A DNA stretch of 64,000 bases from Brevibacterium daeguense (lineage in GTDB: Bacteria > Actinomycetota > Actinomycetes > Actinomycetales > Brevibacteriaceae), in NCBI RefSeq assembly GCF_021729135.1, contig NZ_JAJTWW010000007.1, positions 124,001-188,000 on the forward strand, written 5' to 3'. Shown here piece by piece: positions 46,675 to 55,537 of the stretch. Below the pieces are notes generated by a model that searched no databases, was not told the origin of the DNA, and worked only from the letters and a program-made list of their open reading frames with translations. Positions within the stretch are counted from its first letter, which is position 1. Every line of letters starts with the position of its first letter. A program made the position numbers and the translations under genes.

Positions 46675-48210
46675 TCAGGACTTCGCGGAGTCCTTGTCCT
46701 TCTTCGACTTCTCCGCGGACTTCGGGTCCGACTGGGAGTCCTCGGAACCGTGCTCGTCGGCTTCGTCCGCTCCCGCCTCGGGGTCCTCGGACGCGGTTTC
46801 CGCGACCTGCGGATCCTCAGAGGATGCGCCTTCGCCGCCCGCGTCAGCGGATGCGCCTTCGCCGGCGGACTCCTCTGCGTCGGTGCCGTCGGCGGAATCC
46901 GCCGCGTCGTCCTCGGCCTCGTCGTCCTCACCGGGAGGAGTGGTGAACGCGGTCATATCGACGGCGTTGCCCTCGGAATCGACGACCTTGGCCTCGGCGA
47001 GCACCTCGGCCAGTGCCTTGCGGCGCGCCACCTCGGACACGATCGCAGACACCTGGTTGTTCGAGTCGAGGGCCTGCGCGAACTCGTTCGGGTTCATGCC
47101 GTACTGCTGAGACGCGGAGATGATGTATTCGATGAGCTCCGGCTGGGAGACGTCGACGTTCTCCGCCTCGACCACTGCATCGAGCACGAACTGGGTGCGC
47201 AGCATCCGCTCGGTCTCCTCGGTGACCTCGGCCCGGTGCTCGTCGTCCTCGAGGCGGTTCTCGGCCTCAAGGTGGCGGTGCACCTCGTCCTCGACGAGCT
47301 TGGCCGGCACGGGCACGTCCAGCTTCTCCAGCAGCACTTCCAGAACCTTCTCGCGAGCCTGGACGCCCTGCTCGGTCTCCTTCTGCTTGGCAGCCTGCTC
47401 GCGCAGGTCCTCGCGGAGCTCCTCGATCGTGTCGAACTCGCTGGCCAGCTGCGCGAAGTCGTCGTCGGCCTCCGGCAGCTCACGCTCCTTGACGGCCTTG
47501 AGGACGATCGTGACCACGCCGGTCTCACCCGCGTGGTCGCCGCCTGCGAGGACGCTCTCGAAGGTGGTCTCCTCGCCGGCCGACAGACCGTCGAGCGCCT
47601 CGTCCATGCCATCGAGCATCGTGCCGGCTCCGACCTGATAGGAGATGTCGGTGGCGGAGTCGACTTCCTCATCGTCCACGGTCGCGGTCAGGTCGAGGGT
47701 GACGAAGTCGTCCTGCTGCGCGGGACGCTCCACCGACTTCAGGGTTCCGAACCGGCTGCGGAGCGCGTCGAGCTCTTCCTCGACGTCCTCGTCGGTGACC
47801 TCGAAGGTGTCGACCTCGACCTCGAGGCTGTCGTAGGACGGAAGCTCGACCGCGGGCCGGACGTCGACCTCGATCGTCAGGCTGAGGTCGCCCTCTTCCT
47901 TGCCGTCGAGGCCTGGGATCTCAGTGACCTCGACCTCGGGCGAACCCAGCGGGCGGAGGTCATGCTCGTCGATCGCCTTGCGGTAGAAGTCGTCGAGGCT
48001 GTTATTCACTGCCTCCTGCAGAACCGCCGGTCGCCCGATCCGCTGGTCGATGATGCGCGGCGGCACCTTCCCGCGGCGGAACCCGGGCACCGAGACCTGC
48101 TTCGCGATCTCCTTGTAGGCCTCGTCGATGCTCGGCTTGAGTTCGGCGTAGGGCGCTTCAATGCTGAGCTTGACCCGGGTCGGGTCGATGTTCTCGACGG
48201 AGCTCTTCAC
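46675..48210 (-). CDS. tig: trigger factor
   Basis: The 511-residue chaperone has the ribosome-binding signature (VPGFRRGKVPPRIID), an FKBP-type PPIase domain (QDDFVTLDLTATVDDEE; GAGTMLDGMDEALDGL) and the C-terminal arm. The last 80 residues form an acidic, disordered tail. It binds nascent chains at the exit tunnel. The GTG start follows GAGAGG. The tig-clpP1-clpP2-clpX order is standard. Confidence 0.96.
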   Translation of the reverse strand: MKSSVENIDPTRVKLSIEAPYAELKPSIDEAYKEIAKQVSVPGFRRGKVPPRIIDQRIGRPAVLQEAVNNSLDDFYRKAIDEHDLRPLGSPEVEVTEIPGLDGKEEGDLSLTIEVDVRPAVELPSYDSLEVEVDTFEVTDEDVEEELDALRSRFGTLKSVERPAQQDDFVTLDLTATVDDEEVDSATDISYQVGAGTMLDGMDEALDGLSAGEETTFESVLAGGDHAGETGVVTIVLKAVKERELPEADDDFAQLASEFDTIEELREDLREQAAKQKETEQGVQAREKVLEVLLEKLDVPVPAKLVEDEVHRHLEAENRLEDDEHRAEVTEETERMLRTQFVLDAVVEAENVDVSQPELIEYIISASQQYGMNPNEFAQALDSNNQVSAIVSEVARRKALAEVLAEAKVVDSEGNAVDMTAFTTPPGEDDEAEDDAADSADGTDAEESAGEGASADAGGEGASSEDPQVAETASEDPEAGADEADEHGSEDSQSDPKSAEKSKKDKDSAKS

Positions 48211-48480
48211 AATTTACCTCTCGTTGGGACAAGGATTCGGGACACAGATCTTGGAATTCGGTCGGGTGACCTGAATAGAAGCCGTCCGACAGCCTATCTC
48301 AGTCGCCCGAGGGAGAGAAAATCTCAGTCCTCGGGCTCGACAGCCGGATCGATCTCACACTCCGCCCGACGCTTTCAGCGACGAGGAGGGCGATGCCCGC
48401 CTCATCGCCTCATGAGCGGCGGCCTGTCCGTTCTCCTGATCGAGGATGCCGCCGAGGTCTCGCTTTCCTGCTGCCGGCCT

Positions 48481-48486
48481 CACAAT
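48481..48486 (+). promoter_or_regulatory. -10-like box of the epimerase gene (leaderless)
   Basis: CACAAT ends six bases before the ATG at 48493. The GGAG in between is too close to the start to be a ribosome-binding site. Confidence 0.35.
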
Positions 48487-48492
48487 GGAGCT

Positions 48493-49275
48493 ATGACGAC
48501 ACGACGACGCGTGCTGATCACCGGCGCAACAGGCGGCATCGGGCAGCTGCTGGCGGACGAGCTGGACGGAGACTACGACGTCGTCCGGCACGGGCGCAGC
48601 CCGCACGACGACCAGCAGACGCAGACGGTGCGCTTGGCCGACATCGCCGAGTACGACGAGGTCCGGCGGCTGATGGATGGGATCGACACTGTCGTGCACC
48701 TGGCCGGCGCCTCGAGCCCGGACTCGTCGTGGGACGCCGTGCTCGAGGCGAACATCATCGGCACTCGAAATGTGCTGGAGGCGGCCCGGAGCGCGGGCGT
48801 GCGCCGCGTGGTCTTCGCCTCCTCGAACCATGCGCTCGGCATGTATGACCGCCACGAGGAGTGGCCGGTGTACGCGCATCAGCTGCCGCGCGGAGATTCG
48901 CTGTACGGGGTCTCGAAGATCTTCGGTGAGGCCCTGGGCAGGTTCTACCACGACGAGCACGGCCTGGACTTCATCGCGCTGCGCATCGGCTGGATGTCCG
49001 AGGACCCCGAGGACGCCGACGAGGATGTGCTGCACGCGATGTGGCTGAGCCCGGGCGACTGCGTCCACGCCTTCCAGCGGGCGATCGAGGCGGAGACGAC
49101 CTTCGGGCTCTACTACGCGATCTCGGACAACCCGAACCGACGGTGGGACATCACGAACACCATGCTGGAGCTGGGCTACCGCCCGCAGGACTCGTGGACC
49201 GAGCGGGTGCCGGGCGAGGAGACCGTGATCGAAGGCGGGGCCGAGGTGCGCGACGACTGGCCGCGGGGATCGTGA
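48493..49275 (+). CDS. NAD-dependent epimerase/dehydratase family protein
   Basis: The 260-residue extended SDR has the cofactor motif ITGATGGIG, the VVHLAGASS segment, and YxxxK as SLYGVSKIFGEA. The short length and the sequence ASSNHALGMYDRHEEWP resemble uronate dehydrogenases and other NAD-dependent sugar oxidoreductases. The precise substrate is not certain. It diverges from tig across a 282-base region that also carries the tig promoter. Confidence 0.85.
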   Translation: MTTRRRVLITGATGGIGQLLADELDGDYDVVRHGRSPHDDQQTQTVRLADIAEYDEVRRLMDGIDTVVHLAGASSPDSSWDAVLEANIIGTRNVLEAARSAGVRRVVFASSNHALGMYDRHEEWPVYAHQLPRGDSLYGVSKIFGEALGRFYHDEHGLDFIALRIGWMSEDPEDADEDVLHAMWLSPGDCVHAFQRAIEAETTFGLYYAISDNPNRRWDITNTMLELGYRPQDSWTERVPGEETVIEGGAEVRDDWPRGS

Positions 49276-49326
49276 CCTTCAGACCCGCTCCTTGAGCTCC
49301 CCGGGCGCGCAGCGGAATCCTGAGCC

Positions 49327-49923
49327 TCACGTGGCTCTCCGACTGCGGGAGGCCGTCCATCGGGGATCTCGTCCTGCCAGTCCCAGCACCCGGTCGAGTC
49401 GAGACGCATCCGCATCGACGGCGACCACCGGACCGAAGAGCCCGGCCCGGGCGTCCGGGTCGTCCGGAACCGCGCTCACGAACTGCTCGACAGCGTCCAG
49501 TGCCGCCGGTTCCACGGCATACGGCCGGCTGGTCGCGACTGCGAGGTCCCAGCCGTGCAGCACCAGTTCATCGAGTGCGACCAGCCCTGCATCACCAGCA
49601 GGCATGGTCAGCCCGCCGGCCTGAGTGGTTCCCTGCCACGCTGCCTGGTTGTCCCACGCATCGGCGAGTTCCGTGAGCCGGAGGGGGATCTGCTCACGCC
49701 AGTCGTCGGGAAGCGCCAATCCTGCAGGGTCGGGCGGCGTCGACGTCGTGGGTCCGTCGATCTTCTGTGCTGCATCGCGAAACGCAACCGCCAGGCCGAG
49801 GATGTGAGCCACGAGGAGCCGGACCGGCATCGCCTCGCACGGGGTGGGGTCGCCGAGCCGGTCGTCTGAGATTCCGAGGATCAACTCCGACACCAGAGTC
49901 GCCTGCGGGGTGAGATCGATCAT
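49327..49923 (-). CDS. TIGR03086 / DinB-like mycothiol-dependent metalloenzyme
   Basis: The 198-residue protein starts MIDLTPQATLVSELILGISDDRLGDPTPCEAM and has VRLLVAHILG and ELVLHGWDLAVATSR, the pattern of the actinobacterial TIGR03086 family in the DinB/maleylpyruvate isomerase fold. The histidines in VAHILG and LHGWD are likely metal ligands. AAAGAGG precedes the ATG by six bases, and TACGCT further upstream could be its -10 box. Confidence 0.8.
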   Translation of the reverse strand: MIDLTPQATLVSELILGISDDRLGDPTPCEAMPVRLLVAHILGLAVAFRDAAQKIDGPTTSTPPDPAGLALPDDWREQIPLRLTELADAWDNQAAWQGTTQAGGLTMPAGDAGLVALDELVLHGWDLAVATSRPYAVEPAALDAVEQFVSAVPDDPDARAGLFGPVVAVDADASRLDRVLGLAGRDPRWTASRSRRAT

Positions 49924-50009
49924 CGTGTGCCTCTTTCGCTGAAGTCACCACCAGCGTAGGGAGCGCTCGGCGTTCAGCACGTCTCCAATCCTGCTGCTGC
50001 AGTACAGCC

Positions 50010-50041
50010 GAAGGCCCCGGAAATGACTCCGAGGCCTTCGT
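50010..50041 (-). terminator. hairpin after the OsmC gene
   Basis: CGAAGGCC (50010-50017) pairs with GGCCTTCG (50034-50041). It lies 38 bases past the OsmC stop. Confidence 0.5.
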
Positions 50042-50079
50042 GATCACAGGGCCGGGCCAGGCCGGTGTGCAGGGCCGGG

Positions 50080-50517
50080 TCAGGCCAGTTCGGCGTTCAA
50101 GGTGATCTCCACACCACTGAGCGCCTTCGACACCGGGCAGCCGTCCTTGGCTTCGCCGGCGATCCGCTGGAAATCCCCGTCCTCGATGCCGTCGATGGTG
50201 GAGGAATTGACGAGTTCGATGCCGGTGATTCCGCCCTCGCCGATGTTGAAGGTCACGTTGGCGGTGGTCTCGATCGTGGTCGGCGGGGTGCCGTTCTCGG
50301 CGAGCATGTTCGAGAACTGCATCGAGAAGCAGGTCGCGAGCGCCGCACCGATCAGCTCCTCGGGAGAGGTGGTGCCGCGTTCGGACTCCTCGGAACGGGC
50401 CTTCCAGTTGGTCGGGAAGCTGCCGAGCTGCGAGGTTTCGAGAGTAGTCGTGCCGTTGCCGGACTTGAGATCGCCGTTCCAGACGGCGCTGCCGGTGTTG
50501 GTGACGGGACGGGGCAT
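50080..50517 (-). CDS. OsmC family peroxiredoxin
   Basis: The 145-residue OsmC-type peroxidase has the two reactive cysteines in ALATCFSMQF and AKDGCPVSKAL, and the conserved Arg/Glu context GTTSPEELIGAA. It reduces organic hydroperoxides, probably with dihydrolipoyl or mycothiol-linked reductants. It stands alone with its own hairpin. Confidence 0.92.
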   Translation of the reverse strand: MPRPVTNTGSAVWNGDLKSGNGTTTLETSQLGSFPTNWKARSEESERGTTSPEELIGAALATCFSMQFSNMLAENGTPPTTIETTANVTFNIGEGGITGIELVNSSTIDGIEDGDFQRIAGEAKDGCPVSKALSGVEITLNAELA

Positions 50518-50626
50518 GGGTCCTCCTCTGTGCGAATGTCACGGTCACGTTCTGTGACCGCGCTTCCTCATCACCGTATCGTCGAACCGGATGTCCGCAA
50601 CAGACCCGAACCAGGTCCAGTCCCTC

Positions 50627-51577
50627 TCAGCGGAACTCCGCTGCGTCGATCTCGGCGACCGGCCGGGACTCCATCGCGGTGATGAAGCTCCACGAATCCG
50701 GGCGGGAACCGTCGACATCGGTCAGCCCGTAGTGCTCCGCCAGCTGGAACGAGCTCAGCGAGGTGGTGTTCCACCGCGACCTGTCGGGATCAGCTGCCAT
50801 GGCGACGATTCCTCGGGCCAGCATCGCCGGCGTCTCGGAGATGACGAACTCGTACGGCGGCACGGCGTCCGTCTTCCCGCGGTTCGCCTCGGCCGCCTGT
50901 CGCCACGTGTCCTCGGAGACGTTGAAATGGTCCAGCATCATCTCCGATCGCAGCCAGCCCGGAGTCACCGAGACAGCCGTCGCTCCGTGCGGCGCCAGCT
51001 CATGGCCTTCTGCGAAGGCGAGGCGGTCGACCGCAGTCTTGGTGATGTCGAGGAATACGGTCGAGCGGTAGTGCGTCGAATTGTAGGCGCGGGTGCCGTC
51101 GGTGACTTCGACAACCAGCCCTCCGGGCCTGCTGGTCAGCAGCCCCAAGGCGCAATGACTCGTGATGAGGTGGGTGGTGAAGCCGGTGTCGAAGAGCTTC
51201 ATCCCCTTGTCGAAGTCGAACTCCCACAGCGGAATGTCGAACTCGACGTAAGCCTCTCCCCCGATGTCGTTGACCAGGATGTCGAGCCTGCCCTGGTCCT
51301 GGTCGATGCGTTCGATCAGCGAGCGGACCTCGCCGAGTCTGCGGTGATCGACGACGGCAGGGTGGGCGGTGCCGCCCTCTGCCCGGATGAGCTCGACCGT
51401 CTCCTCGATCGTCTCCTTCCGCCCATAGTCGGACGGTCCCTGTGCGGTCGATCGGCCGCTGCAGTAGACCACCGCCCCGGCGCGCGCCAGTTCTCGAGCA
51501 ATCGCCCGGCCGGCTCCTCGGGTGGCGCCTGCGACGAGCGCGACTCGGCCTGCGAGCTTCGGTGCTGCCCCTTGCAT
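50627..51577 (-). CDS. SDR family oxidoreductase with altered active site
   Basis: The 316-residue SDR has the cofactor motif VAGATRGAGRAIA and Asn in LVNDIGGE. In place of YxxxK the segment reads VFLDITKTAVDRLAFAEGHEL, so the catalytic tyrosine is a leucine while the lysine is kept. AGGAG precedes the ATG by seven bases. It diverges from a WYL-domain regulator, which probably controls it. Confidence 0.8.
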   Translation of the reverse strand: MQGAAPKLAGRVALVAGATRGAGRAIARELARAGAVVYCSGRSTAQGPSDYGRKETIEETVELIRAEGGTAHPAVVDHRRLGEVRSLIERIDQDQGRLDILVNDIGGEAYVEFDIPLWEFDFDKGMKLFDTGFTTHLITSHCALGLLTSRPGGLVVEVTDGTRAYNSTHYRSTVFLDITKTAVDRLAFAEGHELAPHGATAVSVTPGWLRSEMMLDHFNVSEDTWRQAAEANRGKTDAVPPYEFVISETPAMLARGIVAMAADPDRSRWNTTSLSSFQLAEHYGLTDVDGSRPDSWSFITAMESRPVAEIDAAEFR

Positions 51578-51649
51578 TGCTGCTCTCCTGTTCCTTGCGT
51601 CTTCTCCTGCCTGAACTGCTGAACTGCTGAACAGAGCCTCTCAGCAGAT

Positions 51650-51668
51650 GGCGACATCCGCTGTCGCC
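51650..51668. promoter_or_regulatory. palindromic operator candidate between SDR and WYL regulator
   Basis: GGCGACA-TCCGC-TGTCGCC is a perfect 7-bp inverted repeat with a 5-bp spacer. It lies in the 109-base divergent region, seven bases before the regulator's -10 box (TACGCT, 51675-51680). Confidence 0.55.
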
Positions 51669-51674
51669 ATTGCG

Positions 51675-51680
51675 TACGCT
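51675..51680 (+). promoter_or_regulatory. -10 box of the WYL regulator gene (leaderless)
   Basis: TACGCT ends six bases before the GTG at 51687. Confidence 0.45.
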
Positions 51681-51686
51681 GATCAA

Positions 51687-52643
51687 GTGAAGTCCTCGCG
51701 GCTGCTGGCGATCATCATGGAGCTCGCTCGAGTATCGAGCACTACCGTCGGTGATCTCGCGGCCAAGCACGAGGTCTCCCCGCGGACGATTCAGCGCGAT
51801 ATCGCCGCAATCCACGCGATGGGAGTCCCTGTCTGGACGCGTCCTGGTCCGACTGGCGGAGTGGGGATGGTCGAGGGCTGGTCCTCACCGGTTTCGGGGA
51901 TGACGGGCGCTGAGATCCGCGCCCTGCTGATCGGTGAGACGGCCTCCAACGGGCTCGGTCTGATCGCCGAGTTCCGGTCCGCCCGGGCGAAGCTGACTGC
52001 TGCTGCAGACTCCGCGGCGCTGGCCGCGGAAACGGTGGGGCAGCGGTTTCTCGTCGACGCGACGCAGTGGTTCAGCGCTCCGGAGCAGCCCCGCGAGCTC
52101 CCCGCCATCTCACGCGCGGTGTGGACCGGGCGCAGAATCACCGTCGTCTACCGAGCGCACGGCCGGGAGCCCGTCAGCCGCCGTCTCGACCCGCTCGGCC
52201 TCGTGCTCAAGACCGATCTCTGGTACCTCGTCGCGGCTCACCGGAAGCAGCCTCGCACCTACCGGGTCTCCCGGATGGAGAGGGTGAAGGTCCACGATGA
52301 AGGGGCGGTGCGACCCGCCGAGTTCTCACTGTCGGACTACTGGGCGGCGGCGCGTGCGGAGTTCGACTCGGCAATCCGCACCACCCGTGTCCGACTGTCG
52401 ATCCCGACCGCCGGGATCAGCGACCTGCGGCGGGCGGTTCCCGGCCCGGCGACCGAGACTGCCATCGCGTCAGGAACGATCGCAGATGGTCGCATGGAAC
52501 TCGAGCTGGGGATGGAAACCGCCGAAATCGCTGCCTCCCAGCTGGTCACCGTCCCGGGTGTCGAAATCCGCGCGCCTGCGGACCTGCGGCGGCGACTGTG
52601 GGCTCACGGGCAGGAGCTGGTGGCGTACAACAGCGATAGCTGA
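51687..52643 (+). CDS. helix-turn-helix/WYL domain transcriptional regulator (YafY type)
   Basis: The 318-residue protein has an N-terminal HTH (STTVGDLAAKHEVSPRTIQRDIAAIH, residues about 17-42) and a central WYL domain (RRLDPLGLVLKTDLWYLVAAH). Such proteins usually sense a ligand or nucleic acid and control a divergent gene, here the SDR. I chose the GTG at 51687 because it matches the family start and the leaderless spacing; an upstream ATG at 51648 lies within the operator. Confidence 0.87.
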   Translation: MKSSRLLAIIMELARVSSTTVGDLAAKHEVSPRTIQRDIAAIHAMGVPVWTRPGPTGGVGMVEGWSSPVSGMTGAEIRALLIGETASNGLGLIAEFRSARAKLTAAADSAALAAETVGQRFLVDATQWFSAPEQPRELPAISRAVWTGRRITVVYRAHGREPVSRRLDPLGLVLKTDLWYLVAAHRKQPRTYRVSRMERVKVHDEGAVRPAEFSLSDYWAAARAEFDSAIRTTRVRLSIPTAGISDLRRAVPGPATETAIASGTIADGRMELELGMETAEIAASQLVTVPGVEIRAPADLRRRLWAHGQELVAYNSDS

Positions 52644-52661
52644 ACTCACGACGATTGGTGG

Positions 52662-52900
52662 ACCCAGGACCGTCTCGATGTCGGGGGTGGGCGACAGAGA
52701 TCGACCGACAGGTCGACCCCGCCTCTCCGGTGCGAGCCTTATCGTCCGCGACGAGTACCCGGACGCGGCGTCCTTCGATCTCTCCGAGGAAGCCGAGGGC
52801 AACAAGCTCTACTACCTGCTGCATGGGCGGGATCGACGACGAGTCCACCTGGCAGACCAGGAGCACCGTCAGCAGGATCGTCATCAGGAAAACGGCTGAA
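52662..52900 (+). pseudogene. possible esterase/hydrolase fragment
   Basis: One frame gives EEAEGNKLYYLLHG, and the neighbouring frame continues GGIDDESTW. Together these resemble the LYLLHGxGxDExxW start of feruloyl-type esterases. The frame change after LLHG and lack of any complete domain point to a decayed fragment. Evidence is thin. Confidence 0.3.
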
Positions 52901-52948
52901 ACCGGCAGCCGGGGGGCTCCAACGCCTTCGTAGTCGAGTGGCGGCGAG

Positions 52949-53413
52949 TCAGATCTGGGACGCGTCGGGCAACGCCTGGTGAGTGGCGACGGCCAGTCGG
53001 TTCCAGACGTTGATGGTTGCGATGGCCATCAGCAGGGCGACGAGGTCGTCGTCGGTGAAGTGGGACGCTGCCTCATTCCACACTGTGTCGGGCACACCAT
53101 CATCGCCGATCAGTGTTACCGCTTCTGTCAGCTCCAGCGCCGCTTGTTCAGAATCCGTGAAGAAGCTGCGGGCTTCCCGCCAGCCGGCGAGAATATCCAA
53201 CCGCCGCTGGTCTTCGCCATTGCTACGGGCATCGCGGGAATGCATGTCGAGACAGAAAGCACACCCGTTCAGCTGGGACGCGCGAATCTTGACCAGTTCG
53301 TACAAACCCGTGTCCAGGCCGCTGTTGTGTACGTAGGTCTCCATCCCCATCACGGCCCGCCCAGCAGCCGGGTCAACAGAGAGATAGTTCAACCGTTCGC
53401 CTGTATTTGCCAT
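52949..53413 (-). CDS. carboxymuconolactone decarboxylase/AhpD-like protein
   Basis: The 154-residue protein has the AhpD-type active site CAFCLDMHSRDAR (CxxC plus His) and the surrounding all-helical pattern of the CMD family. Members reduce peroxides or act as alkylhydroperoxidase partners. It is six bases downstream of a second CMD-family gene, so the two are co-expressed. Confidence 0.88.
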   Translation of the reverse strand: MANTGERLNYLSVDPAAGRAVMGMETYVHNSGLDTGLYELVKIRASQLNGCAFCLDMHSRDARSNGEDQRRLDILAGWREARSFFTDSEQAALELTEAVTLIGDDGVPDTVWNEAASHFTDDDLVALLMAIATINVWNRLAVATHQALPDASQI

Positions 53414-53419
53414 ACGGTG

Positions 53420-53776
53420 TCACCCATTTCCGTTGTCCGTGTGGGGCTTGATGTCATTCAGCGCGTGCAGCGCCAGCGCCGAATGGGCGTAGGCCCCACC
53501 TGCGCGCATCTCGGCTGCGACCCAAATCGCTTCCATCACTTCTTCACTGCTGGCGCCCTTGCGGTCGGCAAGTTTGGTGTGTCCGCGGATGCAGTAGGGG
53601 CATTGGGTGACGTGGGCGACGGCAACAGCGATCAGCTGTTTGGTCTTCTCGTCCAGTGCACCAGCTTTGAAGACTTCTCTGCTGAACCGGTCGAATGCAT
53701 CTTCGATGTCCGGGGCCAGCTCCTTGCGGCGTTCGCCCAACTCTGGCGTCGCTGCTGGGTAGAGGTCGTCGACCAT
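53420..53776 (-). CDS. carboxymuconolactone decarboxylase family protein
   Basis: The 118-residue CMD-fold protein has the CxxC motif in TQCPYCIRGHTKLA, with the following His. The ATG at 53776 follows AAGGAG by seven bases; the much longer upstream frame has no homology. It forms an operon with the second AhpD-like gene. Confidence 0.88.
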   Translation of the reverse strand: MVDDLYPAATPELGERRKELAPDIEDAFDRFSREVFKAGALDEKTKQLIAVAVAHVTQCPYCIRGHTKLADRKGASSEEVMEAIWVAAEMRAGGAYAHSALALHALNDIKPHTDNGNG

Positions 53777-54458
53777 TGTCTGACTCCTTCTTCTCCGTTC
53801 GAAACTCATCACCGTAGCCGGGACCAGCCGCACGGCTGAGTGGACACCGGCATCTGCTCTTTCGTGATTGCGCGGTAGACGGCGGTCATCGCACGTGAAC
53901 CCGCCGGGAGTCATCATGAGCCATGAGAACCTCATTGAACTGTTGACTCGTGCGGCACGGGTGATCTCCATGTCCACTGTAGAAGTGGGATACACCACAT
54001 AGCAACAGGCAGGACTGGGCTCATGAAAAGTACCCGCGAAGACCCCCGGTGCCGCAAATGATTCAACAAGGTCACGCTTCCTGAAATCACTGACCAATCC
54101 GCCAAGCCGATTCGATGCACCCGGCTGGTCAACACGCTCGCCGCCGACGAAAGCTGCGCCGGCGCAGCGCCTGGCCCTATTCAAGGAGGCCCTTCAATGA
54201 CGCAGCAGGTGGACTTCCGCCCTCGTGCTGGGATCCCGTGAGTCCGCTATAACCGTCGAGAGACTGAGCTGTCCTGCCGTTCCGCCCGCGGGGCGACCGA
54301 ATCAGCCCGTGCAGGGCATGGTGCCGCGGTGTAAACTCGCGGTACAGCACACATTCAAGGGTGCTTTCTCGTCGTGCGCACTGCGCTACTCCACGTCGGA
54401 CGGCCTCAAGGACGAGGCTCTACCGTGAGGGTGCCCCACCGGGCGGAGGAGGCCAATC
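53777..54458. other. 680-base region without an intact gene
   Basis: I find no complete ORF with a recognisable domain. Only short open frames are present, and base composition falls below that of the neighbouring genes. The plus-strand end holds the ribosome-binding site (GGAGGAGG) of the decayed acetyl-CoA synthetase gene. Confidence 0.5.
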
Positions 54459-54830
54459 ATGGGAGAAGCCAACCAGAATATCGACTCACTCATGGCCGAG
54501 GAGCGTCAGTTGCGTCGACCGGCACGTGGAGAACGGCCGGGGCAACACGGTCGCCTATTGCTGGGAAGGCGAGCCTGCGGACCAACGGCTCACGATCACC
54601 TATGCCGACCTGCGGAGCAGAGTCGTGAAGGCTGCCAACGCGTTCGGGTCACTGGGAATCGGCAAGTGGACGGAGGTCGCTGTGTACATGGGTATGATCC
54701 CCGAGTCACCGGTGACCACGCTGGCTCTGGCGCGGCCGGTACCCCGTTCACCTTTGTCTTCGGTGGCTTCAGCGCGCACGCCCTGGGGAACCGAATGGCG
54801 GAGATGGAATGCGAATTCCCGCCAGTATGC
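54459..54830 (+). pseudogene. acetyl-CoA synthetase (acs) remnant
   Basis: A good GGAGGAGG site and ATG begin NIDSLMAEERQ, like the N-terminus of Acs. The text then jumps to VDRHVENGRGNTVAYCWEGEPADQ in another frame, showing a deletion of more than 50 residues. It continues LTITYADLRSRVVKAANAF and VAVYMGMIPESPVTTLALAR, then changes frame again to VFGGFSAHALGNRMAEM. The rest of the enzyme is missing. Clearly a non-functional remnant. Confidence 0.8.
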
Positions 54831-54959
54831 CCGCGGCGTCCGGCGGGGCCTTGACGAGACCTCGACGCAGGTGTGACCTGAGTGATGACTGCGACTGAAC
54901 TGGAGGATGCATGAGGACGATCCGCACGTGTCTTCAGATTGGCCCGATGCCCCAACGCC

Positions 54960-55215
54960 TCACGTGCCGCCCATGATCGGTGCTACCAGCACACTGGGTC
55001 GCTCCGCTGTTGCCCCTGAGCGCAACGCCGGCCATGAGGTCCGGTGGAGCTCGCGGCCACAGGGCGTCGATATCTGGACCGGCGAGGGCTCGACTACGCG
55101 TTGCACGGAGTAGACGTCATCGACTGTTCGAAGCCTCCGACGCCCGACGGTGATGAAGCAGTCAAGTGGTAGGCCACGGCGTTGCGACATCTCAACGCCG
55201 CAGCGAGGTCGCGGA
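54960..55215 (+). pseudogene. NAD(P)-binding (NmrA/SDR-like) reductase remnant
   Basis: The frame reads MIGATSTLGRSAVAPERNAGHEVRW, a degraded GATGxxG Rossmann start, then GVDIWTGEG. Loss of one base shifts the frame to LDYALHGVDVIDCSKPPTP, an in-frame stop follows, and ATALRHLNAAA resumes. The pattern fits an atypical SDR destroyed by a frameshift and stop. Confidence 0.6.
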
Positions 55216-55258
55216 GGTGGCACGCATGGCTGACGTAATGGCTGACAAGGAGATGGCG

Positions 55259-55537
55259 ATGGATGATTTCGAGATCGTGGAACAGCAGGACGGCGAGTAC
55301 CTCTTCCGCATCGGGGCCGGCGACGAGACCGCATCGGTCACGCTCTCCCTGACGCTCGACGGAGCCGAGGCCGCCAGCGACGGCCAGCTGGCCGACAACG
55401 AAGCAACAGCTCGTGCCACCGTCCGCTACCTCCTCGAACACCAGGATGCCGACGATCTCCCCGAACAGGTCGCGCTCCCGGACGTGCTCGTCGCCTACCC
55501 GGGTGCCATCGATCGGATCGTGCGCCTGCGGGACTGA
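55259..55537 (+). CDS. hypothetical protein, 92 residues
   Basis: The frame begins MDDFEIVEQQDGEYLFRIGAGDETASVTL and is followed by an acidic, Ala-rich segment ending in AIDRIVRLRD. AAGGAG lies six bases before this ATG, and two upstream in-frame ATGs (55226 and 55253) would add 11 or 2 residues. Codon use looks normal, unlike the pseudogenes on both sides. I do not recognise the family. Confidence 0.6.
   Translation: MDDFEIVEQQDGEYLFRIGAGDETASVTLSLTLDGAEAASDGQLADNEATARATVRYLLEHQDADDLPEQVALPDVLVAYPGAIDRIVRLRD

Noticed and set aside
48211-48492. RNA gene or extension of the epimerase frame upstream
   Set aside because: The long open frame through tig is its antisense shadow. No cloverleaf or other RNA structure was found.
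53777-54184. N-terminal extension of the second CMD-family protein
   Set aside because: The 118-residue form has an ideal ribosome-binding site and full family homology. The upstream 136 residues match nothing recognisable.
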